The translations under genes and the position numbers were made by a program. Below are positions 25,731 through 35,168 of a DNA stretch of 64,000 nt, one piece after another. The notes beneath the pieces are model-generated. The model was not told where the DNA came from and searched no databases. It worked only from the letters and a program-made list of their open reading frames with translations. Where the stretch lies: positions 1 through 64,000 of the forward strand of contig CAKZKD010000006.1 of assembly GCA_937121175.1 (NCBI GenBank). Reading direction: 5' to 3'. Source of the stretch: an uncultured Flavobacteriales bacterium (GTDB lineage: Bacteria > Bacteroidota > Bacteroidia > Flavobacteriales_G > Salibacteraceae). Position 1 is the stretch's first letter. Each line of letters begins with the position of its first letter.

Positions 25731-28700
25731 ATGAAAATATTAAAAGTTACCCTCTTATTCCTTTTGGCACTTGGAACTTATATTCCAGCTGACGCTCAGT
25801 GGATGCTAATAAACCAAGATGGCGGCACGCCTGACCCTACTGCAGCTTTAGAACTCCGTGATACCACTAAAGGTTTCCTGCCTCCAAGGCTCACCACCAC
25901 ACAAATGAACGCCATAAGTGGCCCTGCTGCAGGATTGCTCATTTACAATACCGATAGTTCTTGCTATTGCTCTTACGATGGAACAAAATGGGATAATGTT
26001 GCGAATTCTGCAACCGACACCACGGCCAATATACCCGTAGGAACCATAATTGCATTTGGTGGCGATACCAACAATATTCCAGCTGGGTTTTTATTGTGCG
26101 ACGGTGCTTCGTTGGCACAATCGGCTTATTCAGAATTGTTCGCCGCTATTGGCGCAGCATGGGGTGGTGATGCCGCTAATTTTAATTTACCCGATTTACG
26201 TGGGCGTTTTTTAAGGGGTGTAGCCAACGGCTCAACCAACGACCCAGATAGAGCAAGCAGAATCGCTAGTTCAACTGGTGGAAATACTGGGGATAAGGTA
26301 GGGGCTGTTCAAGGAGATGCATTTCAAAGTCACGGGCATTTAAGCACTTTGAGTAATAGTTCCGGTGATGCAGCTGGTGGTACAGCAAGGAATACAATTG
26401 CAACAACTGGAGGTGGAATAGTTAACGATAGGGTTTTAAATCCAACCACGTTGGGATCGTTTGGTACTCCGAGAGTCTCTACAGAAACCCGCCCAATAAA
26501 CGCCAATGTAAACTACATTATTTGCTACAGCAGTAGCATTCCAACAACGAGCTCGGGCAGTACTGCTTTTCAAGGAACAGTAAGTGCCAGTAATTTACCG
26601 GCAAGTGCTTTTGAAGACAGCACTCGAATTACTGATGCAGCAGGCAATACTAAAATTGAAATCAACGGTTCAAACAACACCATTTTTTCCAATGGCGGAA
26701 GTGAAAGTGCACGTTTTACTTCTAGTGGGTTTTTGGGTCTGAACAACAACAACCCTCAAGCAGTATTAGATGTTGGTGGCACAGCCATTATTGATTCTTT
26801 GCGGATTTATAATGCGTATTCTTTTCCTGGATATGATGGTACAAATGGGCAAGTATTACAAACCGACGGAAGTGGAGAAGTGACATGGCAGCCAGCGCCT
26901 TCTTCACCATGGACGGTGTCAGGAAGCAATGTTTATCGTTCGTCTGGAAGGGTTGGTATTGGGACTTCTAATCCAAGGACCACATTACATCTTCATACAG
27001 CTGCTTCTGTAGGACATTACGTAGAAATAACGAACGGCACTTCATTGTCTAGAGGTCTTCAACTTGGAATCAATAATGCTGGCATTGCATACATACTTCA
27101 AAAGGAGAATTTTGACCTTAAGATAAGAACTAATGATATAGATAGAATAACTGTACAGGCTGGTGGAAACGTAGGTATTGGAACAGTCACTCCAACGGTG
27201 GAATTAGATGTGAATGGAGATGCTAAAATCTCAGGAAAAACTACTACTGGAACTTTCCAGTTAACTTCAGGAAGTAGTTTAAATGGAAAAGTACTCACTT
27301 CAGATGGTTCAGGTAATGGCACTTGGCAACCAGCGCCTTCTGGAGCAGATGGAGATGGGATTTACGATGGTTCTGGAAACCTGACATCTAATACTACAGT
27401 GACAATGGCTGCCCATCAAATGGTTTACAATCTTACTGGTGCTGGTGATTTCTTTATCCGAGATAATGGCACTAACGTTTTTCGGGTAAACGATAATGGA
27501 GATGTTGAAATAGACCAAGGAAGCTTGTTTGTTGATGCCGATGTAAATAACGTTGGAATTGGTACTTCCAGCCCTCAAGTTCCATTGCACCTAACCGGTG
27601 GCAACGATGCTTCATTGAATGCCACCAACGGCTATATGGTAATTGGCAATACTAATAGCAATAATTTGGTATTTGACAACAATGAAATATTAGCCAGAGA
27701 CAATGGTGCAACCTCGTTTTTAGCTTTAAATGCAAATGGTGGGGCAATCAGTATGCATGCCGGAATAAATGATGTAAACCGTTGGGGAGTATTCTTGGAT
27801 GATGGCAACTTTATATTAGGTGACACACTAACCGCAAACCGTACAAAACTTCGTGTTGCGGGAAAAGTATTGGCAGATACGTTGGCTGTGCTAAATGGAG
27901 TTCAGTTTCCTTTAGATAAGGGTACAAATGGACAAGTACTAACCTCAAATGGTTCCGGGTTAGCGACTTGGCAACCAGTTCCAAGTAGCGCGGATAATTT
28001 AGGAAATCACACAGCTACGCAACGCATTCAACTGAATGGGAATAAAATATCGAATGACGGAGGAAACGAGGGACTATCTATAGCCGACAATGGTGAGGTT
28101 ACTGCAACGCCTGCAACACAAGGCGCTGGTAATAAGGCGATGTCAACCAATGGTGATTTTTTTACCAACGGGCAAGGAACGGGTATTTATTTTTCTACCT
28201 ACGACATTGGCATTGATGGAAACGATGGTAACTCAGGAGCATTGAGGCTCAAAACAGGTTCTGGTACTCCTCGTTTAACCATAAGTAATACGGGTGCAGC
28301 AAGCTTTTCTAGTACGTTAGCGGTAAGCGGAACAACAACCCTAAATAATGATGTATATGTTACTGGCTCAGATGATTATGTAGGTATTGGTACGAGTTCT
28401 CCAACCAGTCAACTTACCATTTTTGGAGATTCTTCAAGTGCATTTACCTTAAAATCTACGGACAACACTAAAAACCACGGAATCGCATTTCAAAACTCTG
28501 GAAACGCGTACAGTTGGGTAATTAGACGAGAAAACAGCTCTACAGCAAATAACCCCGATTTTGTAATTGCTGGAGGCGATGTAAATTCTGATATTACAAG
28601 TTTGGATGAACGGTTTAGAATTACTAATGATGGAAATGTTGGTATCGGAACAGCAAATCCAACTGCAGACCTTACCATAGCGAGCACTAGTACTGCAGCT

Positions 28701-30422
28701 GTAAGATTAAATACTTATGGCTCAACTTTAAACGAAGCCTCCATTTTATATCTAACAAAAGCTCGGGGAACAGAAAGCTCTCCGACCGCAGTTGTTAATG
28801 GAGATAATATAGCAAGAATTAATGCTGTAGGCTATGACGGCTCCACGTATCAATCGGCTGCAAGAATTCGCATGTCAGTGGATGGTACTCCGGGAACTAA
28901 TGATATGCCAGGTAGAATTCAGTTTTTTACTACCGCGGATGGAAGTGCTACCAATACAGAACGCATGAGAATTACTAACAGCGGAAATATTGGAATAGGA
29001 ACTACTGCACCAGCCACTAACCTTCACGTAACAGGAACTGCTCCTGCAAATGCCGCCACTGGCCAATTGCAAATTGATGAATCAGGTGGAAATTCACTTA
29101 TGCTTGGCCGAACTGCTACCTATGGCTATGCTCAAACTCAAAATTCGGAACCTTTTGTTATTAATCCACTTTCGAATAATGTGGGTATTGGTACAACGGC
29201 TCCAACTTCTGTTTTGCATGTTGACGGAAAAACAACTATTGATCAATCGGCGACTTCAGGTATTGGTATTCAAGTTCGAAGAAGTGATGATTTATCCAAT
29301 GTTTTTAGAGTATTTACTGGTACAGGAAATAATGGTAATATCGCGATTCACAATGCCTCTAATACAACTACAGTAAAGATAGCAAGTGGTACCGATGATT
29401 CCTATTTTAATACCACGGGTAATTTTGGTTTAGGAACAAACAGCCCTTCTTCAAGACTTCATGTTTCCTCAACGTCATCAGGTTTGGCTACTTTTGAAAA
29501 TACCGGCGGACATTCTTACACCAACCAAGTAGCCTCCACCAATAATAAGGCGTATACCTTGTATAAAGAAGGTACAAACACATGGGGTTCTGTTGGTATG
29601 GAAGGGTCGGACAATTCGTTTAGAATTTACCACGGCACCACTTCGGGTAACCCGGTTTTTATGGCTAAAACGGACTTGTTAGTTGGTGTTGGTACAACAA
29701 ATCCGCAAGCCCAATTTCATGTTTCCGGTGGAGATATTTTGGTGGACAATACCAAGGCTTTAGACGGTGAGCTAACTTCTGGAGCTGCCGTTAACTTAAT
29801 ACGAGTTTCTTCTGCGAATCATGTCCAAATCGGGGATAATGCCGTTAATGATGTTCGTATAAACGTTGGGTCTACATTGAATGCTTTAGTTGTAGAAGAT
29901 GGAGGACAAGTTGGAATTGGAACAGTGAACCCTTCTTATGATTTGGATGTCGTTGGGAATATTAATGCCTCACTAACTGTCCGAGCAGCTGGCGTTGCAC
30001 TTGTTTCGGATAGGAGATATAAAACCAACATTCTTCCATTAGAGGGCGCATTAGCTTCTCTTAAACTGCTTTCGGGGGTTTATCATAATTGGGATACGAT
30101 TAATTTCCCTAAAGAACAATTTCCTAAGGGCAAGGCAATTGGTGTAATTGCTCAGGATATGCAAAAAATTTATCCCGAACTGGTTTATGAAAACAATGAT
30201 GGATATTTGGCCGTAGATTATGCAAAATTCTCTACAGTTTTGCTCGAAGCAATCAAAGAACAACAAAAACAAATAGAATTGTTGCAAGTCTCTAACGCTG
30301 CTAAACAAGACGAAAATGGCGAATTAAAATCTGAGCTTAACGGATATGAAAAACGTCTGAAACGATTGGAGTTTCTAATTGAACAAAATCAGTCCAATGC
30401 TACGGAAGTGGGCAGAAATTAA
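25731..30422 (+). CDS. Giant tail-fibre-like surface protein with collar and S74 domains
   Basis: About 1563 residues from ATG 25731 (a TTG at 25725 is less likely). Signal peptide ending PADAQ, the same N-terminal domain as the preceding protein (FLPPRLTTTQMNAI), a phage tail-collar domain (about 98-260; GTIIAFGG, GFLLCDG, FNLPDLRGRFLRG), long GNVGIGT repeats, a Peptidase_S74 chaperone (SDRRYKTNILPLEG, AIGVIAQDMQKIYPEL) and a C-terminal coiled coil. The collar-fibre-chaperone order is that of phage tail fibres, but the signal peptide and lack of other phage genes point to a cell-surface adhesin. It is 6 bp after the previous gene. Confidence 0.83.
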   Translation: MKILKVTLLFLLALGTYIPADAQWMLINQDGGTPDPTAALELRDTTKGFLPPRLTTTQMNAISGPAAGLLIYNTDSSCYCSYDGTKWDNVANSATDTTANIPVGTIIAFGGDTNNIPAGFLLCDGASLAQSAYSELFAAIGAAWGGDAANFNLPDLRGRFLRGVANGSTNDPDRASRIASSTGGNTGDKVGAVQGDAFQSHGHLSTLSNSSGDAAGGTARNTIATTGGGIVNDRVLNPTTLGSFGTPRVSTETRPINANVNYIICYSSSIPTTSSGSTAFQGTVSASNLPASAFEDSTRITDAAGNTKIEINGSNNTIFSNGGSESARFTSSGFLGLNNNNPQAVLDVGGTAIIDSLRIYNAYSFPGYDGTNGQVLQTDGSGEVTWQPAPSSPWTVSGSNVYRSSGRVGIGTSNPRTTLHLHTAASVGHYVEITNGTSLSRGLQLGINNAGIAYILQKENFDLKIRTNDIDRITVQAGGNVGIGTVTPTVELDVNGDAKISGKTTTGTFQLTSGSSLNGKVLTSDGSGNGTWQPAPSGADGDGIYDGSGNLTSNTTVTMAAHQMVYNLTGAGDFFIRDNGTNVFRVNDNGDVEIDQGSLFVDADVNNVGIGTSSPQVPLHLTGGNDASLNATNGYMVIGNTNSNNLVFDNNEILARDNGATSFLALNANGGAISMHAGINDVNRWGVFLDDGNFILGDTLTANRTKLRVAGKVLADTLAVLNGVQFPLDKGTNGQVLTSNGSGLATWQPVPSSADNLGNHTATQRIQLNGNKISNDGGNEGLSIADNGEVTATPATQGAGNKAMSTNGDFFTNGQGTGIYFSTYDIGIDGNDGNSGALRLKTGSGTPRLTISNTGAASFSSTLAVSGTTTLNNDVYVTGSDDYVGIGTSSPTSQLTIFGDSSSAFTLKSTDNTKNHGIAFQNSGNAYSWVIRRENSSTANNPDFVIAGGDVNSDITSLDERFRITNDGNVGIGTANPTADLTIASTSTAAVRLNTYGSTLNEASILYLTKARGTESSPTAVVNGDNIARINAVGYDGSTYQSAARIRMSVDGTPGTNDMPGRIQFFTTADGSATNTERMRITNSGNIGIGTTAPATNLHVTGTAPANAATGQLQIDESGGNSLMLGRTATYGYAQTQNSEPFVINPLSNNVGIGTTAPTSVLHVDGKTTIDQSATSGIGIQVRRSDDLSNVFRVFTGTGNNGNIAIHNASNTTTVKIASGTDDSYFNTTGNFGLGTNSPSSRLHVSSTSSGLATFENTGGHSYTNQVASTNNKAYTLYKEGTNTWGSVGMEGSDNSFRIYHGTTSGNPVFMAKTDLLVGVGTTNPQAQFHVSGGDILVDNTKALDGELTSGAAVNLIRVSSANHVQIGDNAVNDVRINVGSTLNALVVEDGGQVGIGTVNPSYDLDVVGNINASLTVRAAGVALVSDRRYKTNILPLEGALASLKLLSGVYHNWDTINFPKEQFPKGKAIGVIAQDMQKIYPELVYENNDGYLAVDYAKFSTVLLEAIKEQQKQIELLQVSNAAKQDENGELKSELNGYEKRLKRLEFLIEQNQSNATEVGRN

Positions 30423-30425
30423 TAC

Positions 30426-31700
30426 ATGAAAAACATACCAGAACAAGGCGCAAGAAAACGAATTGTAATTGTAGGAGCAGGTTTTGCTGGCGTTAAACTG
30501 GCTTTATCTCTTTCTGCAAAGCAATTTCAGGTGGTTTTGTTAGACAAAAACAACTATCACCAGTTTCAACCTTTGTTTTATCAAGTAGCAACTTCGGGTT
30601 TGGAGCCTAGCTCCATTTCTTTTCCAATTCGGAAGATTTTACAAAACAAAAAGAACGTTCATTTTAGAGTAGCTGAATTGCGTGAAGTAAAATCAGAAGA
30701 AAAAGCCATTGAAACCAATATTGGTTCACTTCACTACGATGAATTGGTGTTGGCGTTAGGGGCAACTACTAACTTTTTTGGAAACCCAAATTTGGAGAGA
30801 TACGCTGTGCCAATGAAGTCGGTTTCTGAGGCATTGTACCTCCGAAATTGTATTCTAGATAATTACGAAAATGCGCTGAATACGGCGGATAGCAGTGAGC
30901 AAGAAGCATTAATGAATATTGTAATTACGGGTGGTGGACCAACAGGGGTAGAGCTAGCTGGCGCATTGGCCGAAATGCGCAAATTCGTTTTGCCAAAAGA
31001 TTATCCCGAATTGGATTTCACTAAAATGACCATCTCATTGTTAGAGGGTTCGCCAAGGCTGTTGAATGGAATGTCTGAGTTTGCAGGTAAGCAAAGTCTC
31101 AAATACCTTCAAAAATTAGGAGTAGAAGTTCGATTGAATTGTTTGGTTGAAGATTATGATAGTCAAACCGTTTCCTTAAAAGGAGGGGAGACGCTCAATT
31201 CTAAAACCTTGCTCTGGGCTGCAGGAATTAAAGCCAATTCGGTTATAGGGTTTCCAGACATCTCCATTGGGCCTGCAGGGCGAATTTTAGTTAACGAATT
31301 CTCCCAAACGAACTTCAACGAGAACATTTATATAGTTGGTGACCAAGCCTTAATGATAACCGAACAAAATCCAAAAGGAGACCCACAAGTTGCACAAGTG
31401 GCTATTCAGCAGGCACAAAATGTAGCCAAGAACTTGAACAACAAACGTTTACAAAAACCACTAAAATCTTTCAAGTATTTTGATAAAGGTTCGATGGCTA
31501 CCGTTGGTAGGAATTTAGCGGTATGTGATTTATCGGTTGGAAGTCTAAAAGGAATTATAGCCTGGTTGATGTGGTTGTTTGTGCATCTAATGGCCATATT
31601 AGGTACTAAGAATAAGGTATTTGTTTTTCTGAACTGGACTTGGAGTTATCTTACATACGATCAGTCGCTTAGATTGATGATAAAACCAAGAGAGAAGTAG
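30426..31700 (+). CDS. Type II NADH dehydrogenase-like FAD oxidoreductase
   Basis: 424 residues. FAD-binding Rossmann motif IVGAGFAG (15-22), NAD(H)-binding motif GGGPTG (169-174), the YHQFQPLFYQVAT segment and the conserved IYIVGDQA and FKYFDKGSMATVGR blocks, followed by C-terminal membrane-associating helices (LMWLFVHLMAILG). NDH-2 enzymes pass electrons from NADH to quinone at the inner membrane without pumping ions. It begins 3 bp after the stop of the last fibre gene, which suggests read-through transcription, though no functional link to adhesins is known. Function call is strong. Confidence 0.9.
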   Translation: MKNIPEQGARKRIVIVGAGFAGVKLALSLSAKQFQVVLLDKNNYHQFQPLFYQVATSGLEPSSISFPIRKILQNKKNVHFRVAELREVKSEEKAIETNIGSLHYDELVLALGATTNFFGNPNLERYAVPMKSVSEALYLRNCILDNYENALNTADSSEQEALMNIVITGGGPTGVELAGALAEMRKFVLPKDYPELDFTKMTISLLEGSPRLLNGMSEFAGKQSLKYLQKLGVEVRLNCLVEDYDSQTVSLKGGETLNSKTLLWAAGIKANSVIGFPDISIGPAGRILVNEFSQTNFNENIYIVGDQALMITEQNPKGDPQVAQVAIQQAQNVAKNLNNKRLQKPLKSFKYFDKGSMATVGRNLAVCDLSVGSLKGIIAWLMWLFVHLMAILGTKNKVFVFLNWTWSYLTYDQSLRLMIKPREK

Positions 31701-31718
31701 GGTTACCTATAGCCAGAT

Positions 31719-31791
31719 CGGTCATGCTGAATTTATTTCAGCATCTCCAATTTTACAAGTTATGAAATTCTGAAACAAGTTCAGAATGACA
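31719..31791. repeat. REP-like intergenic palindromic element
   Basis: Two hairpins lie between the NADH dehydrogenase and bestrophin genes: TGCTGAA..TTTCAGCA (31724-31743) and TTCTGAA..TTCAGAA (31768-31786). The outer sequences GTCAT (31721) and ATGAC (31787) are also complementary, so the whole forms a larger cruciform. The form GTCATGCTGAA...TTCAGAATGAC is typical of short dispersed intergenic repeats in Bacteroidota. It may also act as a transcription terminator. Confidence 0.65.
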
Positions 31792-31825
31792 GAAGGATAT
31801 AATAATTACTAATTACTTTCGAAAC

Positions 31826-32737
31826 ATGATAATCCAATTTTCCGAAAACAGATTTCAACGACTGGTTGGAATTATTAGATACAACTACAAGGCAATTTTA
31901 ATTTTTTTGGTAGTGGATTTTTTGGTGTACTACCTTCACAAGCACATGTTGTTCAATATTCATTTGCCTGCTGTGCCAGTAAGTATTTTAGGTGGTGCTT
32001 TGGCCATCTTTCTTGGTTTTAGAAATAATTCGGCTTACGATAGATGGTGGGAGGCTCGCAAAATATGGGGCGGTATAGTAAATGTTAGTCGTTCTTTTTC
32101 TTTTGAAATATTGGCAATGCTGGGCAAGAGTGAAATCTCTAAAAGGTTGGTTTATCGTCATTTGGCTTGGATAAATTCGGTCAGAATTCAACTAAGGAAA
32201 GAAACAAACACAATTGAGTTGGAACAATTTCTAGATGAAAGTGAATTCTCCAAACTTGAAAGCTGGGCAAATCCAGCAACCCAATTATTGACCATTCAAG
32301 CATCGGGAATTGCTAATCTAAAGAAGGCCAAGGAACTGTCGGATATTGAGCAAAAGCAAATTATGGAGTCCATTAAAACCATGATGGACTTACAGGGTAT
32401 GGCCGAACGAATTAAAGGAACAGTTTTTCCGTATTACTACGTGTATTTTACGCAAGTTTTTTTGTGGGTTTTCATTTTGATATTGCCCATGATATTGGTT
32501 GAAGAAATGGGAATTGCATCTGTTCCAATGGCCATGGCAATTTCATTTGTGTTTTACATTCTTGATAAATCCGGACACATTACGGAAGACCCTTTCGAAA
32601 ATCGAGCAGCCGATACTCCTATGAGCGCTATATGTAGGGTAATTGAAATTGATTTGAGGCAAATGCTAGGTGAAGAAAATTTGCCGCAAAGATTACCAAG
32701 TGAATTTACCAGTTTTCATGTCGAATACCTTAAATAA
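31826..32737 (+). CDS. Bestrophin family membrane channel protein (second paralogue)
   Basis: 303 residues with the same signature as the 9840 gene: GFRNNSAYDRWWEARKIWGGIVNVSRS, two N-terminal helices (ILIFLVVDFLVYYL; VSILGGALAIFLGF) and two later ones (TQVFLWVFILILPMIL; SVPMAMAISFVFYI), then EDPFENRAADTPMSAICR. It lacks about 45 residues compared with the first paralogue, mainly in the loop between the helix pairs. Probably a pentameric inner-membrane ion channel. It stands alone on the + strand. Confidence 0.9.
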   Translation: MIIQFSENRFQRLVGIIRYNYKAILIFLVVDFLVYYLHKHMLFNIHLPAVPVSILGGALAIFLGFRNNSAYDRWWEARKIWGGIVNVSRSFSFEILAMLGKSEISKRLVYRHLAWINSVRIQLRKETNTIELEQFLDESEFSKLESWANPATQLLTIQASGIANLKKAKELSDIEQKQIMESIKTMMDLQGMAERIKGTVFPYYYVYFTQVFLWVFILILPMILVEEMGIASVPMAMAISFVFYILDKSGHITEDPFENRAADTPMSAICRVIEIDLRQMLGEENLPQRLPSEFTSFHVEYLK

Positions 32738-32789
32738 AAGGTGGGGCAAAACTGCTGCACAAATGGGTGAACGCAGATACAAGTTACCG

Positions 32790-32797
32790 TAGCTTTG
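32790..32797 (+). promoter_or_regulatory. Probable -7 element of the lipoprotein gene at 32823
   Basis: TAGCTTTG matches TAnnTTTG exactly and lies 25 bp before the start codon. No clear -33 box. Confidence 0.4.
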
Positions 32798-32822
32798 TCG
32801 CAACTTATTAAAAACAAGAAAC

Positions 32823-33623
32823 ATGCAAATCAAATCGATATTATTTGTAGTTATTACAGTGACTCTATTTTCTAGTTGTAGAAAAGAAGGATGCATGAAT
32901 CCTACGGCAATCAATTTTGATGAAAAAGCTAAAGTTTCTGACGGTTCTTGTGAGTTTGATACCGAACCCGAAAATAATAAGGCAGTTGTAAGTCTCGTAA
33001 AACCTGTAATTGACCACAATAGAGTGGATGATATAGAAATAGAGGAACTACTAAATGTGGAGATTGCTGTAGAGGATGAATCGAACGAGGTGGGTATAGA
33101 ATTTACTATGTCTTCGGAAGAACATGGAGAATATTACAGTTCTGTTCGGGGGTCAAACGAAGTGTATTCGCCACGAATGTCCTGGTGGGTAAATTTGCCC
33201 GATTTATATTTATTTGACCAAATAAATTACCTCTCGTTTAAGGTGACTGACTATAATGGATTGGTTACTTATTACACACGAGAGTTTGAATTTAAGGATA
33301 CCAAAGTCCCAGAAATACAACCAAGTGATTTTTCTGGCGACATCAATCGATTCGAGACTTCAAGTATTAAATATGCCTTGAAGGATTTTGGGGGAATAAA
33401 GGAAATAAGCGTTAAATGGTACCAATATAACAATTCAATAAACGATTTTGAAGAGGCGGGAATGGGAGAAAGTTACACCTTTAGTAAAAACGAATACCAA
33501 ACTGAATTTAATCTAGAATCGTTTCAGGCTTTTAACCAATATATCGACTATAAAGTAGTTTGTAAGGTAACTGATTTTAATGACAATGTGAATACTATCC
33601 AAAATTCTGGAAAAGTAAAGTAG
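32823..33623 (+). CDS. Surface lipoprotein with a GCxxPTAxNF...DGSC motif
   Basis: 266 residues. Lipobox LFSSC (Cys19), then a motif of the type GCMNPTAINFDE...VSDGSCEF (23-45), a short cysteine-paired module frequent in Bacteroidota extracellular proteins. The rest is strand-rich with Ig-like character (VNLPDLYLFDQINYLSFKVTDYNG; IDYKVVCKVTDFNDN). It probably sits in the outer membrane. No enzymatic motif is visible and no neighbour explains it. It converges with the gene at 33651. Confidence 0.75.
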   Translation: MQIKSILFVVITVTLFSSCRKEGCMNPTAINFDEKAKVSDGSCEFDTEPENNKAVVSLVKPVIDHNRVDDIEIEELLNVEIAVEDESNEVGIEFTMSSEEHGEYYSSVRGSNEVYSPRMSWWVNLPDLYLFDQINYLSFKVTDYNGLVTYYTREFEFKDTKVPEIQPSDFSGDINRFETSSIKYALKDFGGIKEISVKWYQYNNSINDFEEAGMGESYTFSKNEYQTEFNLESFQAFNQYIDYKVVCKVTDFNDNVNTIQNSGKVK

Positions 33624-33650
33624 CTCCCAACTGAAACCGGAGTATTTATT

Positions 33651-35105
33651 CTAAAACTCCATCTTTAGCATAAGTGGAGAGGAGCGTTTGTTCCCTTTAT
33701 ACAGTTTTTCAACTCCCAGCATCATATAGTCGGGTGTCCATAACCAACCTCCATCATGAGCATTTCTGCAGTGTTTAGGGAATCGTTCGTATTTAATAAT
33801 GTTTCCGTTTTCGGGATTAATTCGTCGGTAAACTAAATTGTTTGATTTTTCAGTAAAGTCACTGCTCACCATTTCTATACTTTTTGATTTAGGATTATAG
33901 TAAGTTCTGAAAGCTGATAAGGAACCGTAATTAAACCTCAATAGAATGGTTGTCCATGATTGTGTGCCGTCAGCTTCAAACTTTGTAATCAAACCATCTT
34001 CTAAATGTGATTCTGTATTTCCTTCAGCATCTGTATCTGTTTTTAATTTACCAGCTGAAATATAAACACTTCCGTTCTCATCTACCGAAACATCCTCTAT
34101 TCTAAATTTCTTGAACTTACCTGGTCCTTTTCTTGGCGCTTCAGCCCAATGGACTGATTTTTCGGGAACCTCACTAAACCATTTTTGAATTCTAGTTTTA
34201 TCAATTAAATTTCCTGCTGCGCTGTATGTTTTTTTGTCAATTATATTAAACCTATACACGTCGAACCCTTGACATTCGCCTTCTTTAGCACCTATCATAC
34301 AGGCTATGTATAAGTTATCATTCTTCAATCTTAACTGAAAATCAACATAACTTCTATTGAGCATTTCTTTAGCACCATCAATTGTGTAAATCAACAAATC
34401 TTCTTCATATACATTAATTTTTAAGTTTTTTTCGGAAGGACTATGCAAGACAACAATTAAATTCCCATTGTCACTTATGGTAGTATGGAGTGGATAATAC
34501 TTTTTAGGCAACATAACACTAGTGTTGGTTAAAACATTTAATTCACTGTCAATAACCATTCGAGCATTTCCATCCTTATTCTTATCCGGTTTGGTATTTC
34601 GGTTGATCACCACGTATTTCTGATTATTACTTTTTTGTACGTAATAATTAGATTCTTTATCCTGAAACAGTACTTTTTTAGAAAGCTCCTTTCCGGTTGT
34701 TCTATCCACGACAATACCAATTAGTGAGGCGGATTTTTTTCCGAACCACCAAGAAGAGATAAAAAAAGTTACCGTGTTTTTTTCTCTATCGTTTAATACT
34801 TCTTGTAATTCTACAACCTGCTTTTCACCGTATGTATGCAAGTATTCCCATTTTATTTTCAAATCCTTGGTAATACATCGCACTTTTAGTTTTGAATTCG
34901 GAGGGTTTTTAATTTCTGAAAGCGTATATAGTTCTTCATCGAGCCCAAAAAAGTAATAATCACCTTTCGATATTTTGGTGCCATCTTCATTATAGGGTTC
35001 AGACCAGAGTGAGGTTCCATAACTAAAGGTTTGAGCATTGGTAAAAGATAGCGTGAATATTGCTAAAATACTAAGGACGTAATTCGTTTTGCTGAGCTTA
35101 AACAT
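33651..35105 (-). CDS. Secreted protein of unknown function
   Basis: 484 residues from ATG 35105, which gives a clean signal peptide (MFKLSKTNYVLSILAIFTLSFTNAQ); an in-frame ATG 54 bp upstream would bury it. The mature part is strand-rich with repeated patterns suggestive of a beta-propeller (GNLIVVLHSP, NLYIACMIGAKEG, GSVYISAGKL), and is rich in lysine. No T9SS sorting domain, lipobox or catalytic motif is seen, so it is probably periplasmic or released. I do not recognise a named family. Confidence 0.65.
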   Translation of the reverse strand: MFKLSKTNYVLSILAIFTLSFTNAQTFSYGTSLWSEPYNEDGTKISKGDYYFFGLDEELYTLSEIKNPPNSKLKVRCITKDLKIKWEYLHTYGEKQVVELQEVLNDREKNTVTFFISSWWFGKKSASLIGIVVDRTTGKELSKKVLFQDKESNYYVQKSNNQKYVVINRNTKPDKNKDGNARMVIDSELNVLTNTSVMLPKKYYPLHTTISDNGNLIVVLHSPSEKNLKINVYEEDLLIYTIDGAKEMLNRSYVDFQLRLKNDNLYIACMIGAKEGECQGFDVYRFNIIDKKTYSAAGNLIDKTRIQKWFSEVPEKSVHWAEAPRKGPGKFKKFRIEDVSVDENGSVYISAGKLKTDTDAEGNTESHLEDGLITKFEADGTQSWTTILLRFNYGSLSAFRTYYNPKSKSIEMVSSDFTEKSNNLVYRRINPENGNIIKYERFPKHCRNAHDGGWLWTPDYMMLGVEKLYKGNKRSSPLMLKMEF

Positions 35106-35168
35106 TAATAAGAAATTTAGTTTTATAAAATTATGAATTCGAATAAGTTGGTAGTCCAAGAAACAAAA

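Noticed and set aside
16157-30422. Prophage interpretation of the tail-fibre-like genes
   Set aside because: There is no capsid, terminase, portal, lysis or integrase gene nearby and each protein has a signal peptide; surface adhesins fit better.
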